A program made the position numbers and the translations under genes. A DNA stretch of 64,000 nt from Rostratula benghalensis. Lineage: Eukaryota; Chordata; Aves; Charadriiformes; Rostratulidae. This document shows positions 63,863-64,000 of the stretch, piece by piece. The DNA is taken from positions 3,952,092-4,016,091 of the forward strand of contig VXAI01000065.1 in NCBI GenBank assembly GCA_013399305.1, read 5' to 3'. Each line of letters starts with the position of its first letter. The stretch's first letter is position 1. The notes beneath the pieces are model-generated. The model searched no databases, was not told the DNA's origin, and saw only the letters and a program-made list of their open reading frames with translations.

Positions 63863-64000
63863 CTGCGACTCCTGCTTCCTCCTTGTCTATTTACAGGTCG
63901 TTCCAACTCAGAATCATTATCATTCTCATCTGCTTCATCTGATTCATCTTCATTATCATCTGAATGTAGATCTTTCATTATAGACCTCAATGGACCTGAA
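63863..64000 (-). CDS. MLLT3: MLLT3 (AF9) coding exon, cut by the window edge
   Basis: The right edge of the window lies inside this exon. The 138 visible bases give 45 complete codons, beginning SGPLRSIMKDLHSDD, continuing as a run rich in Asp, Glu and Asn (NEDESDEADENDNDSELE), and ending ERPVNRQGGSRSR plus two bases of the next Arg codon. This is the acidic then basic stretch that follows the long Ser-rich exon in AF9. The donor is GTGCAT directly after CGCAG. The upstream Ser-rich part, the nuclear localisation region and the N-terminal YEATS domain lie outside the window. With the four downstream exons, about 170 of the roughly 570 residues of the protein are present. Confidence 0.96.

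Noticed and set aside
1..64000. CRISPR array, bacterial operon, tRNA or rRNA gene, or phage-like system
   Set aside because: The window has vertebrate introns, CR1 LINEs and an avian LTR. I saw no regularly spaced direct repeats, no cloverleaf sequence and no tightly packed gene clusters.

Overview
The window reads as a draft-assembly piece of a bird genome. Three things point that way: many CR1 (chicken repeat 1) LINE fragments with the typical ATTCTRTG tail octamers, one solo LTR of an endogenous retrovirus type that is common in birds, and exons of a vertebrate gene, MLLT3 (AF9). MLLT3 lies on the Z chromosome in chicken, so Z linkage is likely here, but that is inference. I cannot name the species. 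Gaps are 35 Ns at 30566-30600 and one N at 55310.

Layout. About 1-46500 is intergenic. It holds a GAAG microsatellite at the left edge, the solo LTR (3317-3862), a long 5'-truncated CR1 followed directly by the tail of a second CR1 (4375-7546), a single CR1 3' part (17660-18526), a composite of CR1 pieces in both orientations (22525-26245) in which one copy has landed inside another, a short CR1 tail (41190-41458), and a longer degenerate CR1 (43020-44681). I recognise no protein-coding gene there. The rest is AT-rich unique sequence with a few compositional islands.

From about 46.5 kb to the right edge the minus strand carries the 3' part of MLLT3. Five coding exons are visible: 63863-64000 (cut by the window edge), 62725-62824, 59546-59617, 58443-58514 and 51484-51615, the last ending in the stop codon. 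Every junction has AG/GT borders and compatible phases. Together they encode about the last 170 residues: an acidic/basic linker, a Ser/Asp-rich segment, and the complete C-terminal ANC1-homology domain. This domain is the surface by which AF9 recruits AFF/P-TEFb (super elongation complex), DOT1L, CBX8 or BCOR. A long 3' UTR follows, running left from 51483. Its end is not fixed; several AATAAA hexamers are candidates. The introns contain two CR1 relics and otherwise unique sequence.

I found no operon, CRISPR array, tRNA or rRNA gene, or novel multi-gene system. The most useful second-look items are the CR1-in-CR1 insertion, a ten-base G-run beside an MLLT3 splice acceptor, an open frame reading through an MLLT3 donor site, a UG/UA microsatellite beside a possible proximal poly(A) signal, and a CpG-dense patch in the gene desert.
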